Below, piece after piece: positions 43,412 to 54,188 of a stretch of DNA of 64,000 nt. The notes beneath the pieces are model-generated. The model saw only the letters and a program-made list of their open reading frames with translations, was not told the DNA's origin and did no database searches. The position numbers and the translations under genes were made by a program. Source of the stretch: Anthracocystis setariae (taxonomy: Eukaryota > Basidiomycota > Ustilaginomycetes > Ustilaginales > Ustilaginaceae); NCBI GenBank assembly GCA_928724745.1, contig CAKMXJ010000026.1, positions 41,948-105,947 of the forward strand, in the 5' to 3' direction. Every line of letters starts with the position of its first letter. The first letter of the stretch is position 1.

Positions 43412-45269
43412 GGCCGCGGTTATGTTCTCACATTCGAATCAGTGATCGTCAATGTTGAGGACGAGGTGATAGGGCTATGAACGGATGGACTTGGCGGGGA
43501 ACCTTTACGACGCCCGAAGGCGACCGGCGGATAGGATAGGAGAAGACGCTTAGCTCGCGGATGGCGAAGAGAAGGAGAGCCGACGAGGTGGGCCGACGAG
43601 GAGGATTGGAGGTGGCAGCGCTGCCAAACGATGATGGTGGCGAGGACGCAAAGGACTGGCGATCGATGGCTGAGGCTGTGCTGAGTCGATGACTAATCCC
43701 CCCCGAGATAAACAGAAACAGGAAAGAGGCCGAGTGGACAAGCGCGGATAGGTGGTGGATGCGGTTTGTGATGAGTTGAGAAGCAAGGCAGCCCAAGACC
43801 AAAATGATGGAGAGAAACTCGGATTTCCCGCACAATATATAAAATCGGTTCCAAAAACGCGGCCACTAAAGTGGCGTGAAAATCAAGAGAGTGTTGGTCT
43901 CGGAAATGCACGGTCAGCAATTATCCACCAGTGTTTCGAAGCGCGTCACATCATCACTTTTTGTTAAGTCCGCCAGTTGGCAGTAGCTGGACCGACCTGA
44001 GCAGTGAAGCTTTGCTTGCAGCAGCTTATTGTCTAAGTTTCATCATTTTTGAGACGTACAAACATCAATATGAATAGCAAAGTAGCATTCAGTGTAAGGA
44101 ATGAAGGCACATGCGGACAGTTATGGGGGTGTTAAGCATAAAGTGCTTTCTCTCACGGTCCGCCATTTCCCCAGCTTGGTCCCAGGCGCGTGTGGGGTTT
44201 CGTCGCGTAAATTGACCCTTGTCCACAGTCGCTGCATTTTTGCGGCTAGTCGCAGGTTCAAATTTGGGCTGCGCAGGAGCGCGCTTTGGCGTTCTGAAAT
44301 AAAAAAAATTGCCTCTATCGCCACTATCTGGAGGGAATCGATCAACCGATGAAGCGCACATGTCCAGATTATAGCCCTTTAAGCACTGAGTCAACTTAAA
44401 CTGTTGTATACAACATCGATTGCAAAGCAAAAAAGAATGCATATGCGGACAAATTCTGGACTTAACGACAGACTGCCAAAAGTCGAGTCGCCTTTTTTTC
44501 GGCAAAGCCCAGTGCTCGGATTTTTGACAAAATGGGATGGAACTGAAAAAGCAGCCGCAGTCACAAGCTCAAATCACAAAAATGTGTGAATGCAGCCGAC
44601 GGTGACAATGCTTTCAGAGTGTCACCCTCATAGCTACTTGGCTCAGCGCAAGCGTGTGACCAAAGTGACAAGTGGGCGTCAGTGGAATGTGGCCCTGGAC
44701 AATTAATACCTACCCTTCACGACAAGTATCCAGCAGCACTGGGGCGGCGTGCAAGCGTCAACTACTTTACAAAGAGCAAACTTTATTGTACGGTATCTAC
44801 TGTTGTGTTTATTTCTTGTCCTAAGAGTTTAATTTTTGAACAGAAGCTTTTTACAAATGCACACTTTGTTTCTACATCGACTTTGACAAAAAAGATCCTT
44901 TGAGGTAGGGTTCAACAAGCTAAGTCTTGAACATACAGTGTATTCCTTTTGGCAAATGAATTTGGAAGCCAGCGTGTCGTTGTTGTTGTTGTGAAGTGGA
45001 ATTTGGAACAAATTGGACTTTTGAGAGACCGGAAAAGTACAAAAAAAAACTTGGATTTTTGGAAACTCGGAAACTTTGATACCCGCCCGCCCTTGAGCGT
45101 TTCGAGTCAGAGTAAAGGGTCCAAGGGTCCAACGATGCAAAAGCATGCACGCACGGTTTGTCAAGGCAAGTCCACCGACAGGTCTATAGCTCATTGCATC
45201 GTTCGAGATATCAATAAAAATGTGAGCGTCTTTACTTTGTCACCAATCTTGTTTTTCACAACAGCCTCA
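43412..45269. other. Upstream region of the minus gene, then non-coding
   Basis: The first few hundred bases should contain the promoter of the minus-strand gene. No other gene is supported. A GCATATGCGGACAAATTC stretch (about 44438-44455) recurs near 546-563, which may be a small dispersed repeat. Confidence 0.4.
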
Positions 45270-46473
45270 ATGACTTTTGCCAATCACCTCGAAAACAAGC
45301 AGCTCGATATCCTTGGTAGTATACCGTTGCTTTTCAAGCTATACACACTAATCTCTTCCATCTACGCATTCAGCGGCAAGGATAAGCACCAAATCGAACG
45401 TCATGTCACAAGTACTTTACGCCGTGGACTCAATGGTCTGTCTGAACAGCTGCTGTGGCTGAGTGGTAAACTCGTCAATGAAGGATCGGGTCCAGGCAAG
45501 ACAGGTACATTCCGCATCGTCAAGACATCCGAGATACCGCTTATTGTCAAACATCTTGATGGGGTTGACAATGCGGCATTGACTTTGGAAAAACTTTGTG
45601 ATGCTCAATACCCCTTTTTGGTGCTCAAAGAAGAGCTCATTGCGCCGTGTATGACGCTCAAGGTGCCAGGACAACAAGCGGGTCTCGTTGCAGAGATAGG
45701 CCCAGTCTTGGCGCTCCAGCTCAATTTCATGTCGGATGGCATTGTGCTCACAATCATAGCTCAGCACAATGTGATAGACATGGTCGGTCAGGCAAGCGTC
45801 ATGACCTGGCTTTCCAATGCGTGCTGAGGGACAAACTTGACTCAAAACAAACTTGACGTTGCCACAATAGACAAGAGCAGAGTATTGACCCCTTTTGGAC
45901 AAAGGCTGGACGCCGGACAAGGAATGGCTAGATCGCTTGCAAATCAAGCCTGCCACACAGGATGATTCACCCACGTCAATCCGTCCGCCCACAGTAACAT
46001 GGGGCTATGTTGCGTTCTCGACAGAATCAGTTGCTGCTCTGAAAAGGATAGCAACAGAAACTAAAGGTCCAAACAGCAGCTATATCACCTCTGATGATGC
46101 TGTCTGCGCATTCATCTGGAAGTGCCTTTCCCGCGCCAGAACAGCAAGGCTCGAACCAAAGAGCTCAACCGTTTTTGCACGTGCTGTTGACCTTTGAGCT
46201 CGCATGGAGGTGCCAACAACCTATCGTGGCACTCTGACCAATATGACCTACAACCATTCTTTGCTGGACGCCGTCAGCGCAGAGCCTTTGGGCAAGATTG
46301 CTGCCAACCTTCGAGGCAAACTCAACTTGTTGAATCTGGCTTGTGATACATGCGCTCTTGCCACGCTTCTCGATCGCTTAGACAATAAGGCAAGTCTCAG
46401 CATCACGGCGCCCATCGACCCATCCACAGGAATCATGCTGAGCTCCCGGGCTTCGGTCAAGCTTTTTTGTTGA
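45270..46473 (+). pseudogene. Acyltransferase (trichothecene 3-O-acetyltransferase-like, PF02458 type), broken
   Basis: The start MTFANHLENKQLDILGSIPL (45270) and the blocks KLYTLISSIYAF, LRRGLNGLSEQL, GKTGTFRIV, ELIAPCMTLKVPG and AQHNVIDMVGQ match the fungal branch of the BAHD-type acyltransferases, which use acyl-CoA to acylate secondary metabolites. The HxxxD catalytic motif is present as HNVID. The frame stops at 45827. Homology resumes in another frame (EWLDRLQIKPATQDD, YITSDDAVCAFIWKCLSRAR), hits an in-frame TGA at 46195-46197, and goes on with TYRGTLTNMTYN to about 46473. The usual DFGWG-type end motif was not found. One frameshift and at least one stop make it a pseudogene, unless an unusual intron removes the first break. 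Confidence 0.78.
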
Positions 46474-48185
46474 TTTCGGTCTGGACCTTGGACAACCTGT
46501 TGCTATTTGACGGCCTGCGTTCATGCCAGTCGAGAGTCTGATGTAAATCGTGCCTAAGAGCTCCTCCTCCTCCGATGGCGCGATCGTTGGCATGTGTTTG
46601 CGCAATCAAGATAGGACGCAGCTGAGGCACGATGACGAGTGGTTGCATTATGTATCACATATTGGTTGACAATGCTACGCAATCCTCATGTACTGTACTC
46701 TGTTGGCAGACTGGGACAATACAACGATTCGATCTGTTCACCTGTTCCAATGAAAAGGCGGAGAGTGGCCAGCATATGTGATTGCATCCCAGCTCAGCAT
46801 TGCACAAGCGATGAGGTTGCAGCTAGACCTGCGAGGCGCCCTGAGAGCTTGAGTATGCTTCCAGCCCGCCGTAAGGGGGCCAAACGAGCGCAAAAGCGGG
46901 CGACTGATGGAGAATCCAGGAACAGGCAAGGGACAAGCAAAATTGCTATGCTGTGACTTGCCTAGCCAACCACAAAGATGAGGATGAGAGGGACAAAAGA
47001 ATGACCATGGACAATGAGTTGCCTGTCGGCCCCGCTCCGCTTTCTCAGATGCTCTCGCCCTCTCGCACAAGTTGCAGGTAGGTAGAAATGAAAAGAGAAG
47101 TGGTCAGACATAACAGTCGGTGGTCAGAAACTTGAGGGCCGCACTTTTTTGCATGATTGGGTGGGCAAGCTATTCGATAGATGCCCAACGAAAAAAAAAA
47201 AATCAGTCCGTGCCAGTGAAGGATGCCGAAAGAATGTCTGCAAATCTAGCCACACAAAGGTGCTAGCCAACAGACAGGGATACAGATCACTGCATTGAAG
47301 TCATGCCTCGTTTGGCATAGTGATTTTACGTTACAACTTGAAGTTTCTGGTGACAAGGAGAATTGATTGACGTTTTGTTTGAAACGCTTGACCGCATGAG
47401 AGCGTTTGATTACCTAGATTAATTCATCATTCAATGCTTGCACTCTTATAGACGGTACTTGTGGCGGGCAGGTCTTGCAGACCGCAGCCAGAAAGCACAA
47501 GTGTGTGTAAGCATAGTCATCGAGATTATGCCCCTCGTAATCATCACAACTTGCATGTTAGGAACTTACAGTCAAGACCAAAAAAGCTGTCATCCGAGCC
47601 ATGACCAGCAACATCTGTTGACCAAAGGAGTTTCGTCCTTGCCTCTATAGTTGGCACAGAGAAATTTTCCACACAGCTTCCAGCTTACCAAGGCTTGTTA
47701 CCACTTCCGGGTTTGTGTACCTGTCTGAATTACCATTGCACATCACTGGTCGCAAATTACAAGCATTACTAGGTGGTTCAAAATCTTAGATCATGTCCGC
47801 TGAATTGATTCTTTGACAAGGCTATCGTCCAACTTATGCATGAAGGATGGATTTGAGGGCTTCAGTCTGCAAGACATGCTGAAAATGCCAAGGCAAGTCA
47901 CTTGAGTCAGCTTGAACCTGGTCCGTTTGGTTTGTCCGTTTTTTTTTTGCGCAACGGTTCCTGTACTCACTTTGCTTCGAAGAGTGAATCTACCACATCT
48001 TGCATCAAGAAAGCCAAAGGGCCGCAAAGCCTGAAAGCTTGTCTACATTGATTGGCTACAGCTTTGACGGTCTTCCAGAACACAGCCCTTGCAGCTTCGT
48101 GATGGTTGAGCCCATTTTTGCGACTCTCTTCAAAGATGCGGCCAATGGCAAGCATGATCAACTGTGGTGTGATTGAAGGCATTGT
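46474..48185. other. Non-coding stretch
   Basis: I see no gene or element that I can support. Confidence 0.4.
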
Positions 48186-48305
48186 GATGTTGGCGATCCC
48201 AGCCTTGATTGGCTCGCAATCTTAGATTGCCAATGATGGACAAATTGGCGATGCTGGCATCGCCAATACAGGGGTCTTGTACATGCACATGTTCTTGCTG
48301 GTCTC
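48186..48305 (+). repeat. Dispersed GGCGATC repeat, copy 2
   Basis: Colinear with 5566-5690 but with many CG replaced by TG/CA (GATCGGCTCTCG to GATTGGCTCGCA; GATCGCCGATG to GATTGCCAATG), indicating an older, decayed copy. It is followed by (CCCTAG)n-like sequence. Confidence 0.5.
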
Positions 48306-48842
48306 GTCCTAGCCCTAGCCCTAGGCCGTGGTGCGCCGGCTGCACGCGACGGTCAAATCCGTCGCCCATTTCCCTGCCAAATGGCGGGCCCCTCCATTTG
48401 TACGTCACCCCAATGGACAGCCAAATTTGCACTGCTCCTGTGCAGCAACGTCAAATGCCAGATTTTAGCAGGAGCAACGGGCAACGGGCAACGGACGCGT
48501 CAAAATTGCCAGGAAATTGGCTGGGCAATGGTCAAAGTGGAGGACTGTTCCAGTGCCTGATGTACAGATCCAACTTTGTTACTGGCGCCGTGCCCAAAGT
48601 ACAGATCCGGTGAGCATGTCTGTGGGAGCATCAACTCCAGGTCAGCACCTGTTTTCCATCTGTCAGACCGCCAGCACATCAATTGACCAGCGCATCCATT
48701 TTCTTTGACTGTCAGACCGCCATCAAGTCTAGCAGACAGGAAAGCATGGGAACCACAGAAGGAGTACAAAGCGGTCTGTGTGGAAGATGGAGAGTCAAAT
48801 CACGGAGAGCCTTCTTTCCTCTGCGGTAGTTGTATTTTCCAA

Positions 48843-49132
48843 GGCAGCACAGCACAGAGGGGGACGTGTCTCTGAGAATCAGGTTTTTTCTCAGAGAGGC
48901 AAGTCCCCCTTTGCTGGAAGTCCGAAGCCAAATTGCTTGAAATTATTTTTCAGGCAGCACAGCACAGTGGGGGGACGTGTCTCTGAGATTCAGATTTTTG
49001 CTCAGAGAGGCAAGTCCCCCTTTGCTGGAAGTCCGAAGCCAAATTGCTTGGAATTATTTTTCAGGCAGCACAGCACAGTGGGGGACTTGTCTCTTCAATC
49101 TACTTTTTGATTCTGAGAGACAAGTCCCCCTC
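48843..49132 (+). repeat. 110-bp tandem repeat with strong hairpins (2.6 units)
   Basis: Units start with GGCAGCACAGCACAG at 48843, 48953 and 49064 (period 110-111). Each carries an inverted pair: GGGGGACGTGTCTCTGAGA ... TCTCAGAGAGGCAAGTCCCC, separated by a short T-rich loop. The third unit's hairpin is diverged in the loop but keeps both arms (GGGGGACTTGTCTCT ... AGAGACAAGTCCCC), which looks like compensated arms. Confidence 0.85.
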
Positions 49133-49645
49133 CCTTCTCGATGCTGAACTGTTGCAATCACCCCAGACTTCTTAATACAATCATGCCAGCCACTTCTCAG
49201 GCTATCAATACCATTGCACATAGGAGACTCAAGGCTATCAATGAGAAGCACAAGTAATTCCATTCCAGACTCAAAGAGAAAAGGGGGGATTCTGAATGAC
49301 CAGCTCCAAAAAGGCTCGAGACCCCCAAAATCTGACCTGGCTGAAAATTTTTGCCGAGTTTCCCCTATTTTGATCCTGCCACCCAAGTCTGATTTCCGAG
49401 TTCCATAATTTCCCTGACGTGTTTTTTTGCATTCTGAGTGTTAGTTCATACCAAGTGTTGGTCCAATTGATGATTTTGGTCAGGTATTCCTCATTGGCAC
49501 GTGTTCTTGACCTTCTGCGTGGTCTGGTATATACCCTTGCTGATACAGAGCCTCAACAAGAACATGGTTCACTGGATCTCTGCCATATGTAGGAAGTAGC
49601 ACCAGTCCAAGACGTACACAGTGCACAAAAAGACAGGTCAAAAAG

Positions 49646-50130
49646 CTTGCGTTTTCAGGTACTTACCTTTGACATGCCTTTATCTGTCCAAAATCAGCTA
49701 ATAAAGGCATGTCAAAGTGAAGTCACGCATAGGTGAAGCTATCAAGGTGTGACTTTGTGTTCCATACTCAGGAAGAGCCTGTGCAATGTCCTATAGGGTA
49801 GAGAAGTCAATATATGAGCCTTTGTGTTGACGCGTGTTTCCTTGCGGGCCAGTATCAGCACCCAGTTTCCGCATGAATAGCCAGAACACCTCAGAGAGAC
49901 AAATGGCTGTCATAGGCAGCTGCAGCAGGTTGAGAGGAGTCCAGAACACTATTTTGCGTGGAAGATTTCTTGCGTTTTCAGGTACTTACCTTTGACATGC
50001 CTTTATCTGTCCAAAATCAGCCAATAAAGGCATGTCAAGGTAAAGTCCCCGGTCTTGGGTCCATTTTGGATCTGCCTTTTGTGTACACACTCAGAAGAGG
50101 TTGCTCCAGTGTCCTATAGGCTAGAAAGTG
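49646..50130 (+). repeat. 323-bp direct repeat pair, each with a 17-bp hairpin
   Basis: The block starting CTTGCGTTTTCAGGTACTTA occurs at 49646 and 49969. In the first, CTTTGACATGCCTTTAT (49667-49683) and its exact reverse complement ATAAAGGCATGTCAAAG (49701-49717) flank a 17-nt loop. The second keeps 16 of 17 pairs. Each block is followed by CAATGTCCTATAGG-like sequence. Confidence 0.8.
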
Positions 50131-50225
50131 GGACAGCTACGGGTTAGGGTTCCAGTCACGTCAAAGGCTTGGGCTGGCCAGAAAGGGTCTGGTGAATTCA
50201 AAAAGAAATTCAGAAATTTGACACG

Positions 50226-50550
50226 TCTGTATTCAGCCAGAGGACGGTCTATTACAATTTTGCGTGAATTTCAAAGAAAATTCAAGGACGGTCTGATACA
50301 AAGGAGGAACGGTCCATTTCAAATGGAAGGACGGTCTCCTTCAAGCCAAGGGACGGTCTACTTCAACTGGAGGGACAGTCAACTACAAATACAGAGGATG
50401 GACCACTACAATCTTGTGTGAATTTTGATGGAAATTCAAGGACGGTCTGATATAAAGCAGGAACAGTCCATTTCAAACGGAAGGACGGTCTCCTTCAAGC
50501 CAAGGGACGGTCTACTTCAACTGGAGGGACAGTCAACTACAAATCCAAGC
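50226..50550 (+). repeat. ACGGTC array upstream of the zinc-finger/OTU-like gene
   Basis: About a dozen copies of GGACGGTCYNNTNCAA, typically 21 bp apart (for example GGACGGTCTACTTCAACTGG), in a larger unit that is itself duplicated (about 50285-50400 and 50430-50550). A GTCTGTATTCAGCCAG at the left matches GTCTGTATTCATCTGG in the arrays at 57500 and 60060. The array ends about 45 bp before the ATG at 50596. Confidence 0.85.
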
Positions 50551-50595
50551 CAGCCAGTGCGGTGCTCCTTCAGCACCTTCACTCACTCACTCACC

Positions 50596-53460
50596 ATGGC
50601 ACAAATCAGCTGTCCAGTCTGTTCATTCAGCTATGCAGCAACCAACATCACCAACCACATCCGCAAGGCACATCGTGGTGAGCAGGTCAGTCAGGAAGCA
50701 GCAGCAGCAGTTGGTCTGGTTGCCTGCAGCTGCGGTCAGGTGGTGTTGAATGTCACTGCTCTGAAGACGCACCAGGGGATCAGAAAATGCCAGAGCGGAC
50801 AGAGTCAGTCAGTTGTGGCTCAGCCAGAGGCAGAGCCACTGCCACCGAGGCTCAACCCTGAACTGGACTTGGAATTTCAGGGTAATTTCCTGCCAGACGC
50901 GTCTTCTTGCCCAGTGCCTGAAATTCAGGAAATTCCAACCTGGGCTGAGGTGCCAGCAGACTGCACTCCCTCTCCAGCACTCTCAGCAATCACAGACGGA
51001 GCAGCAGAGTCAGAGGATGGAGACACACTCCCCTATCTGCCTCCGTCAGCAGAGCCTGACCCAGCACCACTTCAGCCAGACACCGACCCAAATCAGGACA
51101 TTGACAACATGCCAGAGGATGGCATTGTAGTGTTGCTGCCCACCATAACAGAGGAAGAAAGCAGCAGTGGTCCAGCTATGCTGATGGATATGGCTGTACC
51201 AGAGCTTCCAGCACTGGGACCCATTCCTGACCTGTCACCAGTACATGACTGGGATACGGAGCTGGCCAGAGATGTAGACTCTTTTGCAGTCACCATTTTT
51301 CCAGCTGATCTATTACGCGTATATCCTCCTGGTGCAATTTTGTCTTTGATTGGACGTGTACCAGACTTCAAAGACCTTGATGCTGTTATGCTCCTGGGGT
51401 CTTAGAACCTCGGAACGTGGCGGTGCGTCTGTGTCGAGGCCAGGGGCGTGGTACCGGGTGTTGCTCCCGGGATCGTTGCCAAGATAGCGGAGCGGGTGAG
51501 CGGGAGATCGGGGGAAGGTCTGATATTTCCACCTACTAGAGTGAGTAAGCTAAAATACAATCGACGTCTTAACGTGAGTGTGATGGGATCAGGGTGTGGG
51601 GTTATGTGGCCCTCCCGGATACCCCCTCCGGGAGATGCCGCAGTCTCCCCCGATCACCGATCCGGGACCTCATTGGGGGAACTACCCCCGCCCATGTTAA
51701 TACTAAAACCAAACACTAACTCCCCCGATATCCCAATCATAACATTTGCATTCAAGGACTGGGTCTATTTTGCAGAGCTCAAGGTGGTCTTGCGGTTTGA
51801 ACCACGCTTCAAGCTTCCTTTCATTGCACACCTTCAGCAACCACCTCAACAATCAGTTGTGATACCGTCTCACTACCCACTGTCAGTCACCTTTGGTGAG
51901 CTGAGGATGGATGTTGGTATTGTGGTGGAAGCGTTGCAGGAAATTGGCTGTGAGAGTGTACGCATGGCAGCATACGGTTTCAAGACACCTATAGACCGGT
52001 TCATGGATCCAGCCATGCTGAGCCAGCATCCAATGCGTGCACTCAATGTGTTTGATGTTGGAGTCAAGGTGGACACGCATCACATCAGTCTGCTTGCACC
52101 CAAGTCTAAAAAGGGAAAATACAAGCAATATCCCAGTATGCTACGCGTTGGCAGGGGCTTTGGCAGTGTGGAGCTGCAGTGGAAGCGGCGTGCAGATGGA
52201 ATTTCCCATTTCAAAGGGTATTCTGTGTTTACGCATCTGCTCAAGGCCAGTGCAATGCGTGCAGGCCAGGCTGGTCAACCAATGATTGTGAAAGCAGTGA
52301 AGGACCGCATCATCACACTGAAAGGATGGAAGGAGCGTATGCTGGCTGCAGATCCCAGCCTTGGTACAGGGTTACGTCTGGAAGTGACAGTCACAGCACC
52401 TACGCTTGCAGATGCACAGAAAGCAGCCAATGCTAGCCGGTATCTGGATCCCAGCTTTCTGTTCACAGAGGCAGCAGGAGATCAGCAGCTGCTCACACAC
52501 ACGGTGCAGCACAGAGATGTATTTGCAGATGTGGAGGCACTGCTGACTGTAGTGGAACAGAAACAGATTGCACGTGGCAACCACAGCAAGCCGTCTACAC
52601 AGGTACAGCGGCAGATGGTGGTGGACCTCTATAACGCAATGGGTTGGCATCCAGGCAGAAGGCCCACACCGCTAGACAGTCCCACTGCATGGTGGAAGTC
52701 AAGTCAAGCAACACTGGACGTAGCACAGCGGCTTGAGCATTTCAGTACTGCTGTCAAGTGCAGACAGCTGTTTACGCACATCCAGCTGCACTTGCGGTGT
52801 CAAGGCTGTCACCTTGTTGGCACATATACTCTGTCAGGAGGAGCCAGTCAGTTTCGACTCCGGTGCAGCCAGTGTAGGAACCAACTCAGTGCACAGCGGT
52901 TCCGTACACACATAGCCACTTTGGTGGTGAACCGGCAACTGGGCGTGAGCTTGGAGTCACTTGTGGTTGACCTTGCAGCTTTGATCTTTGTTACAGTCCC
53001 AGAAGAGACAGCACTGATCAGACTCAGTCAGCGGAGAGACCTGACTCTGCTGGCAAGGACCCGTGAATATGCAGATATGCAGGAATCCATGCTGGAGTGT
53101 CTGACTGCATTGCTGGAGGAGAGACGTGGCAACCCAGATCCAGTAGACATAAGAGAGCAGGCTGTGGAATGGCTGCAACAGCACCCACAGGCAGTGCAGG
53201 ATCATCTTGGTACACAGAGTCTACCAGCAGTAGCGGTCTGTTTGGAAAAGATTGGCACACGGCATGCAGAGTTGACAAATGAGGAGGAAATAGTACTTCT
53301 GCATGGTGTAGCGGGTGCATTTGATATCCGCATTGTGCATCTGCATCTGTTACGGCGGTCTTACTCATGCCAGATGATTCCTGTAGGTGGACGTGGTCCC
53401 TACTTTGGGCTGGTGAAGATGGACAGCAATGGATACGAGATTCTGACCCAGCAAATTTGA
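50596..53460 (+). pseudogene. Zinc-finger / OTU-like (pseudo-OTU) gene disrupted by a solo LTR
   Basis: The start at 50596 (CACCATGGC) opens with two Cys/His modules: C6-X2-C9-X11-H21-X4-H26, and ACSCGQVV...H-X5-C, like the DUF3505/OrsD-type C2H2 modules of fungal subtelomeric proteins. An acidic, Pro-rich linker follows. At 51384 a family-B LTR enters. After it the same frame continues with KDWVYFAELKVVLRFEPRFK. Insert plus duplication is 366 nt, so the frame is kept, but the LTR brings a TAG at 51403. The second part has conserved blocks (EIGCESVRMAAYGFK, MLRVGRGFGSVEL, VVDLYNAMGWHPGRR, a CQGC...CSQC zinc-ribbon-like pair) and an OTU-like end. By eye it is a distant paralogue of 61845-63818. 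The DGNC box is not recognisable and the His position reads SNGYE. Without the LTR the protein would be about 832 aa. Confidence 0.7.
51384..51744 (-). mobile_element. Solo LTR, family B, inside a coding region
   Basis: It begins TGTTATGCTCCTGGGG and ends CCCAATCATAACA. The first 150 bases are nearly identical to 9702-9850. Flanks are GATGC (51379-51383) and TTTGC (51745-51749), a possible target duplication with two mismatches. The LTR on minus is in the same direction as 9702-10051. Confidence 0.9.
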
Positions 53461-54188
53461 GCGTAGCATAAAGAATATCATCAGAAGCATAACGGTACAA
53501 GAATGACAGCAAAACACTGAGTTGTGCACCAGCAATTGCAGTTTGAAGGTGATGTGTGAAAAACCCCAGATTTGGGCCTTTTGACCAATGTTGCTTTTGA
53601 ACTGTATCGATGGCATGCCAGAGTGGACTGCTGGACCAGTTGATCACTGTACAGTGTAGAGAATCACAAGCTGAATGCATTGGTGTAAACACAATGACAA
53701 TTGGTCCAGCTGTTACGGCTCTGTTGAATTTCAAAGGCGACGCTACTTTATCTGCCCATTTTGGCCACTTAAACTCACGTCACCTTTGAAATGCTGCCAC
53801 ACAGTCTACGCTCAACCAATTTCTGTGAACAAAAGTGCGTTCTGCTTGCCTTCTAATTCACTTTCAGGCTATGATGAGACATTGCAGGATATGCTTGATG
53901 AATATCACATACAGACAGCACGGTTTGTGGTAAGAACGTCTGCCAAAGCGCAAAATGGCAAGTCCAAAAAGGGGCGTTGCCTGGTACTATCTAGTTGGCA
54001 GAGAAAAATAGTGGAACAAGCATGATCAGAGACAACGCCCCTTGCTGGGAGCTTCGTTGCAGATCTAGTTGGGGGCGTTGTCTCTGCCTTTGAGTTTCCA
54101 GCCAAATTTCCCAGCCAAATTTGGAGTCAGAGACAACGCCCCTTGTCGTGATTTCTACGTGTCTTTTTCTCACATCATCATATCCGCC
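53461..54188. repeat. Spacer with AGAGACAACGCCCC inverted repeats
   Basis: CAGAGACAACGCCCCTT occurs at 54027-54043 and 54128-54144. Between them lies the inverse GGGGCGTTGTCTCTG (54073-54087), with a partial inverse GGGGCGTTGCC at about 53976. Either outer copy can pair with the central one. The motif resembles the AGAGACAAGTCCCC arms at 48843-49132. The ATG of the next gene follows 45 bp after the last copy. Confidence 0.65.

Noticed and set aside
48307..48325. CCTAGCCCTAGCCCTAGG as a telomeric tract
   Set aside because: The unit is CCCTAG, not CCCTAA, and only about two and a half copies are present; the true TTAGGG tract is at 61081-61104.
51448..51744. Treating the 670-codon frame at 51448-53460 as a natural gene start
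   Set aside because: Its first 99 codons are solo LTR sequence; the host gene begins at 50596 and the LTR is an insertion.
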